Positions 7,000 through 15,395 of a DNA stretch of 15,739 nt are shown here, in pieces. Positions within the stretch are counted from its first letter, which is position 1. Each line of letters opens with the position of its first letter. The translations under genes were made by a program, and so were the position numbers. The DNA comes from UBA1738 sp045655325. Its GTDB lineage: Bacteria > Bacillota > Clostridia > UBA1381. A model generated the notes under the pieces. The model made no database searches. It had not been told where the DNA came from and worked only from the letters and a program-made list of their open reading frames with translations. The stretch is taken from NCBI GenBank assembly GCA_045655325.1, contig JAZOOY010000004.1:1-15739 (forward strand), written 5' to 3'.

Positions 7000-7028
7000 A
7001 TTATGCCACTTTTTCGGCAAAAAGTCAA
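7000..7028 (-). promoter_or_regulatory. Sigma-A promoter of the thrS T-box transcript
   Basis: TTGACT (7028-7023) and CATAAT (7005-7000) on the minus strand are separated by exactly 17 bases, a strong housekeeping match. The -35 overlaps the TGA stop of the upstream HAD gene (7027-7025). Transcription should start near 6994-6992, just before Stem I of the T-box. The spacer holds a perfect inverted repeat (7008-7025). Confidence 0.85.
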
Positions 7029-7678
7029 GGGGTATTTAGCAAAAATTCCTGTACTTCTGCGAGATTTTTAAAGATAAAATCAGCACCCGCATTTTCCAGT
7101 TCGTTTTCTTCTGCATAACCGCATTTAACGCCGATTGAAGATATGTTGCACGCTTTAGCACCTAAAACATCGTGCTTTCTATCCCCTACTATTACCACTT
7201 TTGATAAGTCGCAAGGTTTTGCTTGGCGTAAAACTTCATTTATAATTTCATCCTTGTAATTTATTCCACCCTTTAAGTCAGCGCCAACGACGTAGTCCAA
7301 ATACTCTAAAAGTTCGTATTTTTCGACTATTTTCTTTGCAAAAACAAGTGGTTTTGATGTTGCCAAAGCTGTTGTTTTACCGGCATCTTTTAGAGCTTTT
7401 AAAATCTCCAAAGCACCGTCTAAAACTCTGTTTTCAAAAAGCCCAGTAACGGCGAATCTTTCGCGATATTTTTCTACCGCAAGATTGGCATCTTCATCCG
7501 AAAAACCATATAATCCCCTAAAGGAATCATATAGTGGTGGCCCGATAAATGATAAAAGTGTTGCTTCATCATCCTCTTTAATCCCAAAATATTCAAGCGC
7601 ATATTTTACGCAATTTGTTATGCCCTCTTTTGGGTCTGTAAGGGTGCCATCAAGGTCAAATAATACTAGGTCAAACAT
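7025..7678 (-). CDS. HAD-family phosphatase, phosphoglycolate phosphatase (Gph/PpaX)-like
   Basis: This is a 217-residue cytoplasmic hydrolase of HAD subfamily IA. All four HAD motifs are present: FDLDGTLTD with nucleophile Asp8 and acid/base Asp10, ATSKP with Thr107/Ser108, Lys142 in NYKDEI, and VGDRKHDVLGAK with Asp166 and Asp170. The helical cap between motifs I and II carries FIGPPLYDSF (44-53), usual in the Gph/PpaX/YfnB group. The substrate cannot be read from sequence; phosphoglycolate, pyrophosphate or a nucleotide monophosphate are all plausible. Its ribosome site GAGGAG is formed by the last two codons of uvrA, three bases upstream of the ATG's operon partner, so it is the third gene of the uvrB-uvrA unit. 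Its stop codon lies in the thrS promoter. No terminator separates it from the T-box leader. Confidence 0.88.
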   Translation of the reverse strand: MFDLVLFDLDGTLTDPKEGITNCVKYALEYFGIKEDDEATLLSFIGPPLYDSFRGLYGFSDEDANLAVEKYRERFAVTGLFENRVLDGALEILKALKDAGKTTALATSKPLVFAKKIVEKYELLEYLDYVVGADLKGGINYKDEIINEVLRQAKPCDLSKVVIVGDRKHDVLGAKACNISSIGVKCGYAEENELENAGADFIFKNLAEVQEFLLNTP

Positions 7679-7681
7679 AGT

Positions 7682-10507
7682 TTACTCCTCTAAATATTTC
7701 TTCAGGAACTTACCTGTGTAAGATTTTTCGCATTTGCATACTTCTTCCGGCGTTCCTGTGCAGACAATAGTGCCACCACCCGTTCCACCTTCAGGTCCTA
7801 AATCGATAATATGGTCAGCAGTCTTAATAATATCAAGGTTGTGTTCAATTACAACAACTGTATTACCAGCATCTACAAGTTTCTGAAGTACCTTAATTAG
7901 CCTGTGCACATCTGCTGTATGAAGGCCTGTTGTAGGCTCATCAAGGACGTAGATAGTCTTGCCTGTGGCTCTTTTTGAAAGTTCTGTAGATAACTTCACA
8001 CGTTGTGCTTCGCCGCCTGATAATGTTGTAGAACTTTGACCAAGTTTAATATATCCAAGGCCTACCTGCTGAAGTGTTTCAATTTTACGCTTGATTTTTG
8101 GCTGATTTTTAAAGAACTCAACCGCTTCATCTACCGTCATATCAAGAACTTCGTAAATGTTCTTTCCTTTATAGCGAACTTCTAAAGTTTCGCGGTTATA
8201 TCTTTGACCTTTACAAACATCACAAGGCACAAAAATATCTGCAAGGAAGTTCATTTCAATCTTAACGATACCATCACCGGAACAAGCCTCACATCTTCCG
8301 CCTTTGACGTTAAAGCTGAATCTTCCTGGTTTATATCCACGGATTTTAGCTTCGTTTGTTGATGCAAAAACGTCTCTTATATCGTTAAATACGTTTGTAT
8401 ATGTTGCAGGATTTGAACGTGGTGTTCTGCCTATCGGAGATTGGTCAATGTTAATTATTTTGTCAAGTTTTTCAAGTCCGTTTATTTTCTTGTGCTCACC
8501 AGGGTGTGTACCTGCATGGTTTAGTTCTTTTGCAAGTTTTTTATAAAGAATTTCATTTATTAAAGAGCTTTTTCCTGAACCTGAAACACCTGTTATGCAG
8601 GTAAATACTCCAAGCGGAATTTTTACGTCCACGTCTTTAAGATTGTTTTCTTTTGCACCTATTATTTCAATAAAATCTTCCGACTTTCTTCGCATCGTTG
8701 GCACGCCGATTTTCTTTGCGCCTGAAAGATACTGTCCGGTTAAAGATTTCTTGTTCTTTTTAATTTGTTCAACTGTTCCCTGCGCCACGATTTCACCGCC
8801 GTGAATACCGGCACCAGGGCCTACGTCAATTATGTGGTCGGCAGCATACATTGTGTCTTCGTCGTGTTCAACAACTAAAACCGTATTTCCCAGATCACGT
8901 AGGTTTTTTAGAGTTTCTATAAGTCTTTCATTGTCACGTTGATGAAGACCGATACTTGGCTCGTCAAGGATATACAAAACTCCCATAAGTCCTGAACCAA
9001 TCTGGGTTGCAAGACGAATTCTCTGTGCTTCACCACCTGAAAGAGTTGAAGAAGAACGTGCAAGAGTTAAATAATCAAGTCCCACATCAAGCAGGAATTT
9101 TAACCTTGCTTTTATTTCCTTAATAATCTGATTCGCAATAAACTGTTCACGTTCTGTAAGCTTTAAATTAGTTATAAAGTCCATTTCGTCCCTGATGGAC
9201 ATACAGGTGAACTCATAAATATTCTTTCCGCCTACTGTAACCGCCAAAATGGCATTTGAAAGACGAGCACCGTGACAATCAGGACATTGAGATTCATTTA
9301 AATACTTCTCTATCTCACCTTTTGAATAATCAGATGTTGTTTCTCTATATCTTCGTTCTAGATTATTGACAACACCTTCATACACGGCATTATATGAGCC
9401 ACTGCCATAGCTTCTGTTATAATGAAAAGCATATTTTTCGCCATTTGTTCCGTATAAAACTGTATCTTTAACTTCCTTAGGTAAATCTTTCCAAGGAATA
9501 TCGTAATCTGCACCAAAATGATCTAAAATACCCTTAAAGTACATATGTGCCATACTATCGGCAATCCCCGGTGCAGCCCATCCCATGCAGTTTATAGCAC
9601 CTTCTAAAAGCGGTCTGTTTTCATCAACAATTAATAGATCAGGGTCAATCTTCAAAAGATTACCAAGACCGTCACAGGTAGGACAAGCGCCATAAGGATT
9701 GTTGAAAGAAAAGCTTCTCGGCTCAAGTTCCGGAAGGCTTATACCACAATCATCGCAGGCAAAATTCTGGCTGAAATTAAGGGTTTCGCCATCAATAATT
9801 TCAACTGAAACAAGACCGTCAGTGAGTGCTATAGCGTTTTCGATGGATTCTGAAAGTCGCTTATTAATATTTTCACGAATTATCAGTCTGTCAACGATAA
9901 TTTCAATATTATGCTTCTTTGTTTTCTCTAAATTTATTTCTTCTGACAAATCATACTGTATTCCATCGGCTTTTACACGGACATATCCTGATTTTTTCGC
10001 AGATTCAAACACCTTTTTGTGTTCACCTTTTTTGCCACGGATAACAGGCGCCAAAACCTGTATTTTTGTGCCTTCAGGAAGCTCAAGAATGTGGTCAACA
10101 ATCTGGTCTATAGTCTGTTTTTTTACTTCCTTGCCACACTTTGGACAATGCGGAATGCCTATTCTTGCATATAAAAGTCTTAAATAGTCATAAATTTCGG
10201 TTACAGTACCAACTGTTGATCGTGGGTTCTTTGATGTGGTTTTTTGGTCGATACTGATTGCCGGAGAAAGGCCGTCGATGCTTTCTACGTCAGGTTTTTC
10301 CATCTGTCCTAAAAACTGACGGGCATAGGAAGAAAGAGACTCTACATAGCGTCTCTGCCCTTCTGCATAGATTGTATCAAAAGCAAGAGAGCTTTTTCCT
10401 GAACCGGAAAGACCGGTTAAGACAACTAGGTTCTCTCTTGGTATCTTTACTGAAACATTTTTAAGATTGTGCACATTTGCACCTTTTATATCTATATAGT
10501 TTTTCAT
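7682..10507 (-). CDS. uvrA: Excinuclease ABC subunit A
   Basis: UvrA is the DNA-damage sensor of nucleotide-excision repair; as a dimer it loads UvrB onto lesions and then leaves. The 941 residues show two ABC ATPase modules. Module 1 has Walker A GLSGSGKS (32-39), LSGGEAQR (489-496) and Walker B LYILDEPS (511-518). Module 2 has Walker A GVSGSGKS (640-647), LSGGEAQR (829-836) and Walker B IYVLDEPT (852-859). Zinc modules are C251/C254/C275/C278 and C739/C742/C762/C765, plus a CPKC at 121-124. The length is normal and nothing is missing. The start codon overlaps the uvrB stop by four bases (ATGA, 10504-10507), and a GAGATGG stretch in the end of uvrB is the only ribosome-site candidate, so translation is probably coupled and subunit output matched. 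Confidence 0.98.
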   Translation of the reverse strand: MKNYIDIKGANVHNLKNVSVKIPRENLVVLTGLSGSGKSSLAFDTIYAEGQRRYVESLSSYARQFLGQMEKPDVESIDGLSPAISIDQKTTSKNPRSTVGTVTEIYDYLRLLYARIGIPHCPKCGKEVKKQTIDQIVDHILELPEGTKIQVLAPVIRGKKGEHKKVFESAKKSGYVRVKADGIQYDLSEEINLEKTKKHNIEIIVDRLIIRENINKRLSESIENAIALTDGLVSVEIIDGETLNFSQNFACDDCGISLPELEPRSFSFNNPYGACPTCDGLGNLLKIDPDLLIVDENRPLLEGAINCMGWAAPGIADSMAHMYFKGILDHFGADYDIPWKDLPKEVKDTVLYGTNGEKYAFHYNRSYGSGSYNAVYEGVVNNLERRYRETTSDYSKGEIEKYLNESQCPDCHGARLSNAILAVTVGGKNIYEFTCMSIRDEMDFITNLKLTEREQFIANQIIKEIKARLKFLLDVGLDYLTLARSSSTLSGGEAQRIRLATQIGSGLMGVLYILDEPSIGLHQRDNERLIETLKNLRDLGNTVLVVEHDEDTMYAADHIIDVGPGAGIHGGEIVAQGTVEQIKKNKKSLTGQYLSGAKKIGVPTMRRKSEDFIEIIGAKENNLKDVDVKIPLGVFTCITGVSGSGKSSLINEILYKKLAKELNHAGTHPGEHKKINGLEKLDKIINIDQSPIGRTPRSNPATYTNVFNDIRDVFASTNEAKIRGYKPGRFSFNVKGGRCEACSGDGIVKIEMNFLADIFVPCDVCKGQRYNRETLEVRYKGKNIYEVLDMTVDEAVEFFKNQPKIKRKIETLQQVGLGYIKLGQSSTTLSGGEAQRVKLSTELSKRATGKTIYVLDEPTTGLHTADVHRLIKVLQKLVDAGNTVVVIEHNLDIIKTADHIIDLGPEGGTGGGTIVCTGTPEEVCKCEKSYTGKFLKKYLEE

Positions 10508-12459
10508 TCTTTTACCATCTCTTTTAATTGGTTTATCCTATCACGAAGTTCTGCAGCCTTTTCAAATTCAAGATTTTCAGCAGCAAGTAGCATTTCATCG
10601 TGTAAGTTTTCTATCATTACCCGTAAATCTGCAGGATTTTCTAAAGCTGTCGGTTCTACAGATTTTACTGATTCAATAATTTCACGGATTTCTTTCTTGA
10701 CAGTGTGCGGAACAATTCCATGTTCCTTGTTGAAATTATCCTGCAAAGTGCGTCGGCGGTTAGTTTCGTCAATGGCCCTTTGCATTGAACCTGTTATTGT
10801 ATTTGCATACATAATAACCGTACCATTTTCGTTTCTTGCAGCTCTACCTATTGTCTGTATAAGTGAAGTTTCACTTCGAAGAAATCCCTCTTTGTCTGCA
10901 TCCAAAATAGCAACCAAAGACACTTCCGGAAGGTCAAGACCTTCCCTTAATAGGTTAATTCCCACAAGAACATCGAATTTTCCCATTCGAAGGTCACGGA
11001 TAATTTCGGTTCGTTCAATGGTTTTAATTTCAGAGTGCATATATTTGACCTTAATACCCATTTCACGAAGATAATCGGTAAGGTCTTCTGCCATTTTCTT
11101 GGTTAGAGTGGTTACAAGCACTCTTTCCTGTCTTTCGGCGCGGACATTTATTTCAGCTATTAAGTCATCAATCTGGTTATCAACAGGACGTACATGGATA
11201 ATCGGGTCTAAAAGCCCTGTCGGTCTTATAATCTGCTCTGCATATATGGTTGAATGTTCTTTTTCGTAGTCACCCGGTGTTGCAGAGGTGAAAATCACCT
11301 GATTAACCCGGTCTTCGAATTCATTAAATTTAAGTGGTCTGTTATCAAAAGCAGACGGAAGTCTGAATCCGTAATCCACCAATGATTCTTTTCTTGCTCT
11401 GTCACCGTTATACATTGCTCGAACCTGTGAAACGGTAACGTGAGATTCGTCAATAAACATCAAAAAGTCATCAGGGAAATAGTCTAAAAGCGTATATGGC
11501 GGAGTTCCTGCTTTTCTGCCACTAATTAAACGAGAATAGTTTTCAATCCCCTGACAAAAGCCTATTTCCTGAAGCATTTCAACGTCATACATTGTACGCT
11601 GTTCAATTCTTTGTGCTTCAATAAGCTGATTGTTTTCTTTAAAATACTTTATTCTCTCACCAAGTTCGTCTAAAATTCCTGAAATGGCAAGTTTCATCTT
11701 GTCACCTGTTGTAACATAATGCGATGCCGGAGAAATAACAACGTGGTTTCTTGTGCCCACAATCTCCCCTGTTACCACATTAATTTCGGAAATTCTGTCA
11801 ATTTCATCGCCGAAAAACTCCACTCTTATGGCACGGTCTTTATAGTTTGACGGAAAAATTTCCAAAACATCACCATGAGCACGGAATTTGTTTCTTATGA
11901 AGTTGATATCATTTCTCTCATACTGCATATCCACAAGTTTTCGCAAGATTTCATCACGGTCTTTGACCATTCCAACTCTTAGCGACAACATAAGATTTTC
12001 ATAGTCTTCAGGGTCACCAAGACCGTATATACAGGATACACTGGAAATAATGATAACGTCTTTTCGTTCAAAAAGTGCAAAGGTTGCACTATGACGAAGT
12101 TCATCAATTTCATCATTTACAGACGAGTCTTTTTCTATATAAGTATCGGATGATGCGATATATGCTTCCGGTTGATAATAGTCATAGTAAGACACAAAAA
12201 ATTCAACCGCATTGTTAGGAAAGAACTCTTTAAATTCGCTGTAAAGCTGAGCTGCAAGAGTTTTATTGTGCGCCAAAATAAGGGTTGGTTTGTTTACATT
12301 CGCTATAATGTTTGCCATTGTAAACGTTTTTCCCGACCCTGTAACACCGACTAAAGTTTGAAATTTCTCACCGTTTAAAACTCCTTCAGTAAGAGTTTTC
12401 ACAGCTTCCGGCTGGTCACCTGACATATTAAAATCAGATACTAGCTCAAATTTGTCCAT
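10504..12459 (-). CDS. uvrB: Excinuclease ABC subunit B
   Basis: UvrB is the helicase-like core of nucleotide-excision repair: it receives damaged DNA from UvrA, verifies the lesion and recruits UvrC. The 651 residues include Walker A GVTGSGKT (38-45), the aromatic beta-hairpin beginning YYDYYQPEAY (91-100) that clamps one strand, the DEAD-type box D337-E-S-H340, motif TSATPGDYE, motif VI QTIGRAARN, and a C-terminal UVR coiled coil (about 614-651, with LEFEKAAELRDRI) that contacts UvrC. All expected parts are present. The start is supported by AAAGGT six bases upstream. The gene leads the uvrB-uvrA-HAD unit. The rsmE terminator ends only 23 bases before its start codon, and I see no promoter or LexA (GAAC-N4-GTTC) box in that gap. 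Confidence 0.98.
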   Translation of the reverse strand: MDKFELVSDFNMSGDQPEAVKTLTEGVLNGEKFQTLVGVTGSGKTFTMANIIANVNKPTLILAHNKTLAAQLYSEFKEFFPNNAVEFFVSYYDYYQPEAYIASSDTYIEKDSSVNDEIDELRHSATFALFERKDVIIISSVSCIYGLGDPEDYENLMLSLRVGMVKDRDEILRKLVDMQYERNDINFIRNKFRAHGDVLEIFPSNYKDRAIRVEFFGDEIDRISEINVVTGEIVGTRNHVVISPASHYVTTGDKMKLAISGILDELGERIKYFKENNQLIEAQRIEQRTMYDVEMLQEIGFCQGIENYSRLISGRKAGTPPYTLLDYFPDDFLMFIDESHVTVSQVRAMYNGDRARKESLVDYGFRLPSAFDNRPLKFNEFEDRVNQVIFTSATPGDYEKEHSTIYAEQIIRPTGLLDPIIHVRPVDNQIDDLIAEINVRAERQERVLVTTLTKKMAEDLTDYLREMGIKVKYMHSEIKTIERTEIIRDLRMGKFDVLVGINLLREGLDLPEVSLVAILDADKEGFLRSETSLIQTIGRAARNENGTVIMYANTITGSMQRAIDETNRRRTLQDNFNKEHGIVPHTVKKEIREIIESVKSVEPTALENPADLRVMIENLHDEMLLAAENLEFEKAAELRDRINQLKEMVKE

Positions 12460-12482
12460 GTTCTTACCTTTCTTTTTAGCAC

Positions 12483-12514
12483 AAAAACGTATGCCAAAAA
12501 GGCGATACGTTTTT
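12483..12514 (-). terminator. Hairpin terminator after rsmE, before uvrB
   Basis: On the minus strand AAAAACGTAT (12514-12505) pairs with ATACGTTTTT (12492-12483) over 10 bp. A bulged C and a GCC/GGC inner stem enclose a TTTTT loop. The closing T-run completes an intrinsic terminator five bases after the rsmE stop. The structure is nearly symmetric, so it could also act on the plus strand. Confidence 0.75.
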
Positions 12515-12518
12515 AGAG

Positions 12519-13250
12519 TTAAATATTTCCGTTTATGTCACCAAGCTCGTACATAACCATAGATAGTACTGCTTCACCTGCTGTTTCGGTTCTAAGGATT
12601 CGCTTTCCTAAAGAAACCGCAGGAATATCCCCAAGCTTTTCTATTTCTGATTTATCAAAACCACCTTCAGGTCCAATCATAAATGCTACTGTTTTAGGAT
12701 TTTCAAAAGAAGTCAAAAGCGGTTTTAAATAGTTTTCTTCTGCGCATTCGTAAGGAACAAATGCCACATCGCAGGATTTTAGAATCTCTACCGCTTTGGT
12801 TATGTTAATTGGGTTATGTATTTTAGGTACAATACCTCTTCCCGATTGTTTTGCAGCTTCTTCAGAGATTTTCTGCCATCTTTGAATCTTTTTATCACCG
12901 TCTATTTTTGAAACACATCTTGAAAGTTCACAAGGATATATTTCGCAAATACCAAGTTCGGTTGTTTTTTGTATAATGTAATCCATTTTAGAAGCCTTAG
13001 GAACGCCTTGAATCAAAATTACTTGAATGTTGGATTCGGTATCACATTTCTGCTTTTCGATGATTTCACAGCTGATTTCAGCCCCTAGAGAGCTAATTCG
13101 TACCTTATAATCATTTCCTTGACCATCACAACAAGTAATTTCATCGCCAACGTTCATTCTTAAGACTTTGCTTATATGCTTTACATCTTCGCCTGTGATT
13201 ATTAAGCTATCAGGCGAAATATTTTCTTTTGGTATAAAAAATTTTGACAT
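12519..13250 (-). CDS. rsmE: 16S rRNA (uracil-1498-N3)-methyltransferase RsmE
   Basis: RsmE methylates N3 of U1498 in helix 44 of 16S rRNA in the assembled small subunit, using S-adenosylmethionine. The 243-residue protein has the N-terminal PUA-like RNA-binding part with HISKVLRMNVGDEI (25-38), then a SPOUT (knotted) methyltransferase domain. Family blocks are QGVPKASKMDYIIQKTTELG (81-100), EEAAKQSGR (130-138), MIGPEGGF (191-198) and the knot loop LGKRILRTETA (214-224). The length is typical. The start is supported by AGGTG five bases upstream, lying across the end of prmA, whose stop is nine bases away. The prmA-rsmE pair is common in Bacillota. It is the last gene of the dnaG-rpoD unit and is followed at once by a terminator. 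Confidence 0.97.
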   Translation of the reverse strand: MSKFFIPKENISPDSLIITGEDVKHISKVLRMNVGDEITCCDGQGNDYKVRISSLGAEISCEIIEKQKCDTESNIQVILIQGVPKASKMDYIIQKTTELGICEIYPCELSRCVSKIDGDKKIQRWQKISEEAAKQSGRGIVPKIHNPINITKAVEILKSCDVAFVPYECAEENYLKPLLTSFENPKTVAFMIGPEGGFDKSEIEKLGDIPAVSLGKRILRTETAGEAVLSMVMYELGDINGNI

Positions 13251-13259
13251 AAATTCACC

Positions 13260-14222
13260 TTATAAAAGCTTGCACTTTAGTTCAACCCAATCAGCACTTC
13301 TTTTTTCGGAAACGATTTCAAAACCGTTTTCACCGATTGCAGTAATAACTTCGTCTGCTCTATCTGCAATTATGCCTGATGTAATAAAAGTTCCGTCAGG
13401 TTTAATAGCTTTTTTCACAAGCGGAAGTGCTGCTATAATAACATCTGCAACAATATTTGCAAGTATCAAATCATATTTTTCTTCAAGTATCTTTTCCTGC
13501 AATTCTTCATCAGATAAAATATTACCGATAATCACAGAATACTTATCCTTTGTAAGATTGTTTCTTCTCAAGTTATCATAAGCAGTATCCATAGAATTTG
13601 GGTCAATGTCTATGGCAATGGCATCTTCTGCACCGTACATCAAAGAAACAATTGATAAAATTCCGCTACCGCATCCTAAATCAAGAACCTTTTCGCCGCC
13701 TTTTACGGTATCCTGAATATCCTCAAGGCAAAGACGTGTTGTATGGTGCGAGCCTGTACCGAAACTCAATCCCGGGTTTATTTCAAAAACCTTTTTGTCG
13801 GTAACAGGTGCTTCTTCCCAGAACGGCTTAACAATCAAAGTATCGCCAATTTCCATTGTATGGAAATACTTTTTCCAGTTATTGCTCCAATCTTCTTCCT
13901 TGATATCGTCAAGGCTGATTTCAAGTCTTCCGAAAACGCCGTCCTTATCATATTCTTTAAGCTCTGCCATACTTGTTTTTATGCTGGACAGAGTATCAGG
14001 GTCAGTTGCGCTGATATAAGTTTTTATGCAAGTTTCCCCTTCCTTTTCGCGGATAAGGTCATCGTCAACATAATCCCAAATAGACTTATTTTCTTCTAAA
14101 AAATCTTTAAAATCTTTTTCATCTACTATTTCAATCCCGTAAATACCAAGCTGCAACAGTCTTCCTGAAACAGCTTCGATACCTTCAGTTGTTGTGTAGA
14201 TGGTAATTTGTATCCAATCCAT
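13260..14222 (-). CDS. prmA: Ribosomal protein L11 methyltransferase
   Basis: PrmA trimethylates lysines and the N terminus of ribosomal protein L11 with S-adenosylmethionine. The 320 residues have an N-terminal L11-recognition domain (about 1-110) and a class I Rossmann methyltransferase domain. Landmark blocks are NPGLSFGTGSHHTT (149-162), the SAM-binding loop VLDLGCGSG (179-187), the acidic AIDIDP (203-208) and LANIVADVI (254-262), which takes the place of the NPPY motif. The length and motifs are typical. AGGAG lies five bases before the ATG in the 24-bp gap after rpoD, and no terminator separates the two, so it is co-transcribed with rpoD. The neighbour rsmE also modifies the ribosome. 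Confidence 0.97.
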   Translation of the reverse strand: MDWIQITIYTTTEGIEAVSGRLLQLGIYGIEIVDEKDFKDFLEENKSIWDYVDDDLIREKEGETCIKTYISATDPDTLSSIKTSMAELKEYDKDGVFGRLEISLDDIKEEDWSNNWKKYFHTMEIGDTLIVKPFWEEAPVTDKKVFEINPGLSFGTGSHHTTRLCLEDIQDTVKGGEKVLDLGCGSGILSIVSLMYGAEDAIAIDIDPNSMDTAYDNLRRNNLTKDKYSVIIGNILSDEELQEKILEEKYDLILANIVADVIIAALPLVKKAIKPDGTFITSGIIADRADEVITAIGENGFEIVSEKRSADWVELKCKLL

Positions 14223-14246
14223 AATTACTCCTCGTACAGGTATTTC

Positions 14247-15380
14247 TTAATCAAGGTAATCCTTGAGTTTCTTGCTTCTAGAGGGATGTCGAAGTTTGCG
14301 AAGTGCCTTTGCTTCGATCTGTCTAATACGTTCACGAGTAACGTTAAATACTTTACCAACTTCTTCTAAAGTTCTCTGTCTTCCGTCTTCTAAGCCAAAA
14401 CGAAGTCTTAAAACCTTTTCTTCACGAGGTGTAAGTGTTTTTAAAACGTCAACAAGTTGTTCTTTTAACATAACAAAACTTGCAGCTTCAGATGGTGCCG
14501 GAGCATCATCGTCAGGAATAAAGTCTCCAAGATGACTGTCTTCCTCTTCACCGATAGGTGTTTCAAGGGATACAGGCTCCTGCGAAATCTTTGAAATTTC
14601 ACGAACCTTTTCAACTGACATACCAAGTTCTTTTGCAAGTTCTTCAGGGGTTGGTTCACGGCCAAGTTCCTGAACTAACTGACGTGAAACTCTTACAAGT
14701 TTATTAATAGTTTCTACCATATGAACAGGAATACGAATGGTTCTTGCCTGGTCAGCAATAGCACGGGTAATTGCCTGTCTTATCCACCATGTAGCATAAG
14801 TTGAGAACTTATAACCCTTTGAATAGTCAAACTTGTCCACAGCTTTAATAAGACCAAGGTTTCCTTCCTGAATAAGGTCAAGGAACATCATACCACGGCC
14901 TACATATCTTTTTGCAATACTTACAACAAGACGAAGGTTTGCTTCAGCAAGCTTCTTTTTCGCTTCTTCATCGCCTTCTGCCATTCTTTTTGCAAGTTCG
15001 GTTTCTTCTTCAGCTCCCAAAAGATCAACCTTACCAATTTCTTTGAGGTACATTTTTACGTGGTCATCAATATTAATTCCTTCAGGAACTGATAAATCTT
15101 CAAGTTCTTCCTTTGTAACCTCAATTTCTTCAAGCTCTTTTTCCATATCCTCGACGATTTCAATCTTTTCTGATTCAAATCTGTCATATGTTTTTTCAAG
15201 CTCTTCTGTCGATATTTCAAAGCCTTCAAGTGCTTCGTTTATTTCTTTAAACGTAAGATAACCGCGTTTTTTACCTTTTTCAAGCAACGCACGCTTCGCC
15301 TCACGTTTTTTCTCTACCATTACCTTATATTCTTCCAGCTGAGCCGGTGTCATTTCCGAAGTATTTTTTTCTGTACCCAT
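14247..15380 (-). CDS. rpoD: Housekeeping RNA polymerase sigma factor RpoD/SigA
   Basis: The primary sigma factor directs core RNA polymerase to housekeeping promoters. I place the start at 15380 (377 residues, MGTEKNTSEM) rather than at the ATG at 15395. GGAGGT lies seven bases before 15380, whereas the upstream ATG overlaps that ribosome site and has none of its own. Domains in order are region 1.1 (PAQLEEYKV, GYLTFKEINEAL), region 1.2 (DDHVKMYLKEIGKVDLL), region 2 with FLDLIQEGNLGLIKAVDKF and the -10-reading YATWWIRQAITRAI, region 3 (IPVHMVETINKL), and the region 4 helix-turn-helix (TLEEVGKVFNVTRERIRQIE) ending KDYLD. The length is that of the Bacillota SigA type, without the large E. coli insert. 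It follows dnaG by 15 bases, the conserved macromolecular-synthesis arrangement. Confidence 0.98.
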   Translation of the reverse strand: MGTEKNTSEMTPAQLEEYKVMVEKKREAKRALLEKGKKRGYLTFKEINEALEGFEISTEELEKTYDRFESEKIEIVEDMEKELEEIEVTKEELEDLSVPEGINIDDHVKMYLKEIGKVDLLGAEEETELAKRMAEGDEEAKKKLAEANLRLVVSIAKRYVGRGMMFLDLIQEGNLGLIKAVDKFDYSKGYKFSTYATWWIRQAITRAIADQARTIRIPVHMVETINKLVRVSRQLVQELGREPTPEELAKELGMSVEKVREISKISQEPVSLETPIGEEEDSHLGDFIPDDDAPAPSEAASFVMLKEQLVDVLKTLTPREEKVLRLRFGLEDGRQRTLEEVGKVFNVTRERIRQIEAKALRKLRHPSRSKKLKDYLD

Positions 15381-15395
15381 TCTTTGTACCTCCAT

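Noticed and set aside
9699..11074. Long open frames on the plus strand opposite uvrA and uvrB (9699-10187 and 10469-11074)
   Set aside because: They are antisense to clearly coding, motif-complete genes, have no convincing ribosome sites and translate to Ser/Phe/Ile-rich sequence typical of the reverse complement of coding DNA.
12483..12514. ACGTAT...ATACGT before uvrB as a LexA/SOS operator
   Set aside because: The half-sites are not GAAC/GTTC and are far too widely spaced. The structure is explained by a terminator.
13168..14099. Plus-strand open frames opposite rsmE and prmA
   Set aside because: They are shadows of the minus-strand genes. None has a recognisable domain and they overlap each other in several frames.
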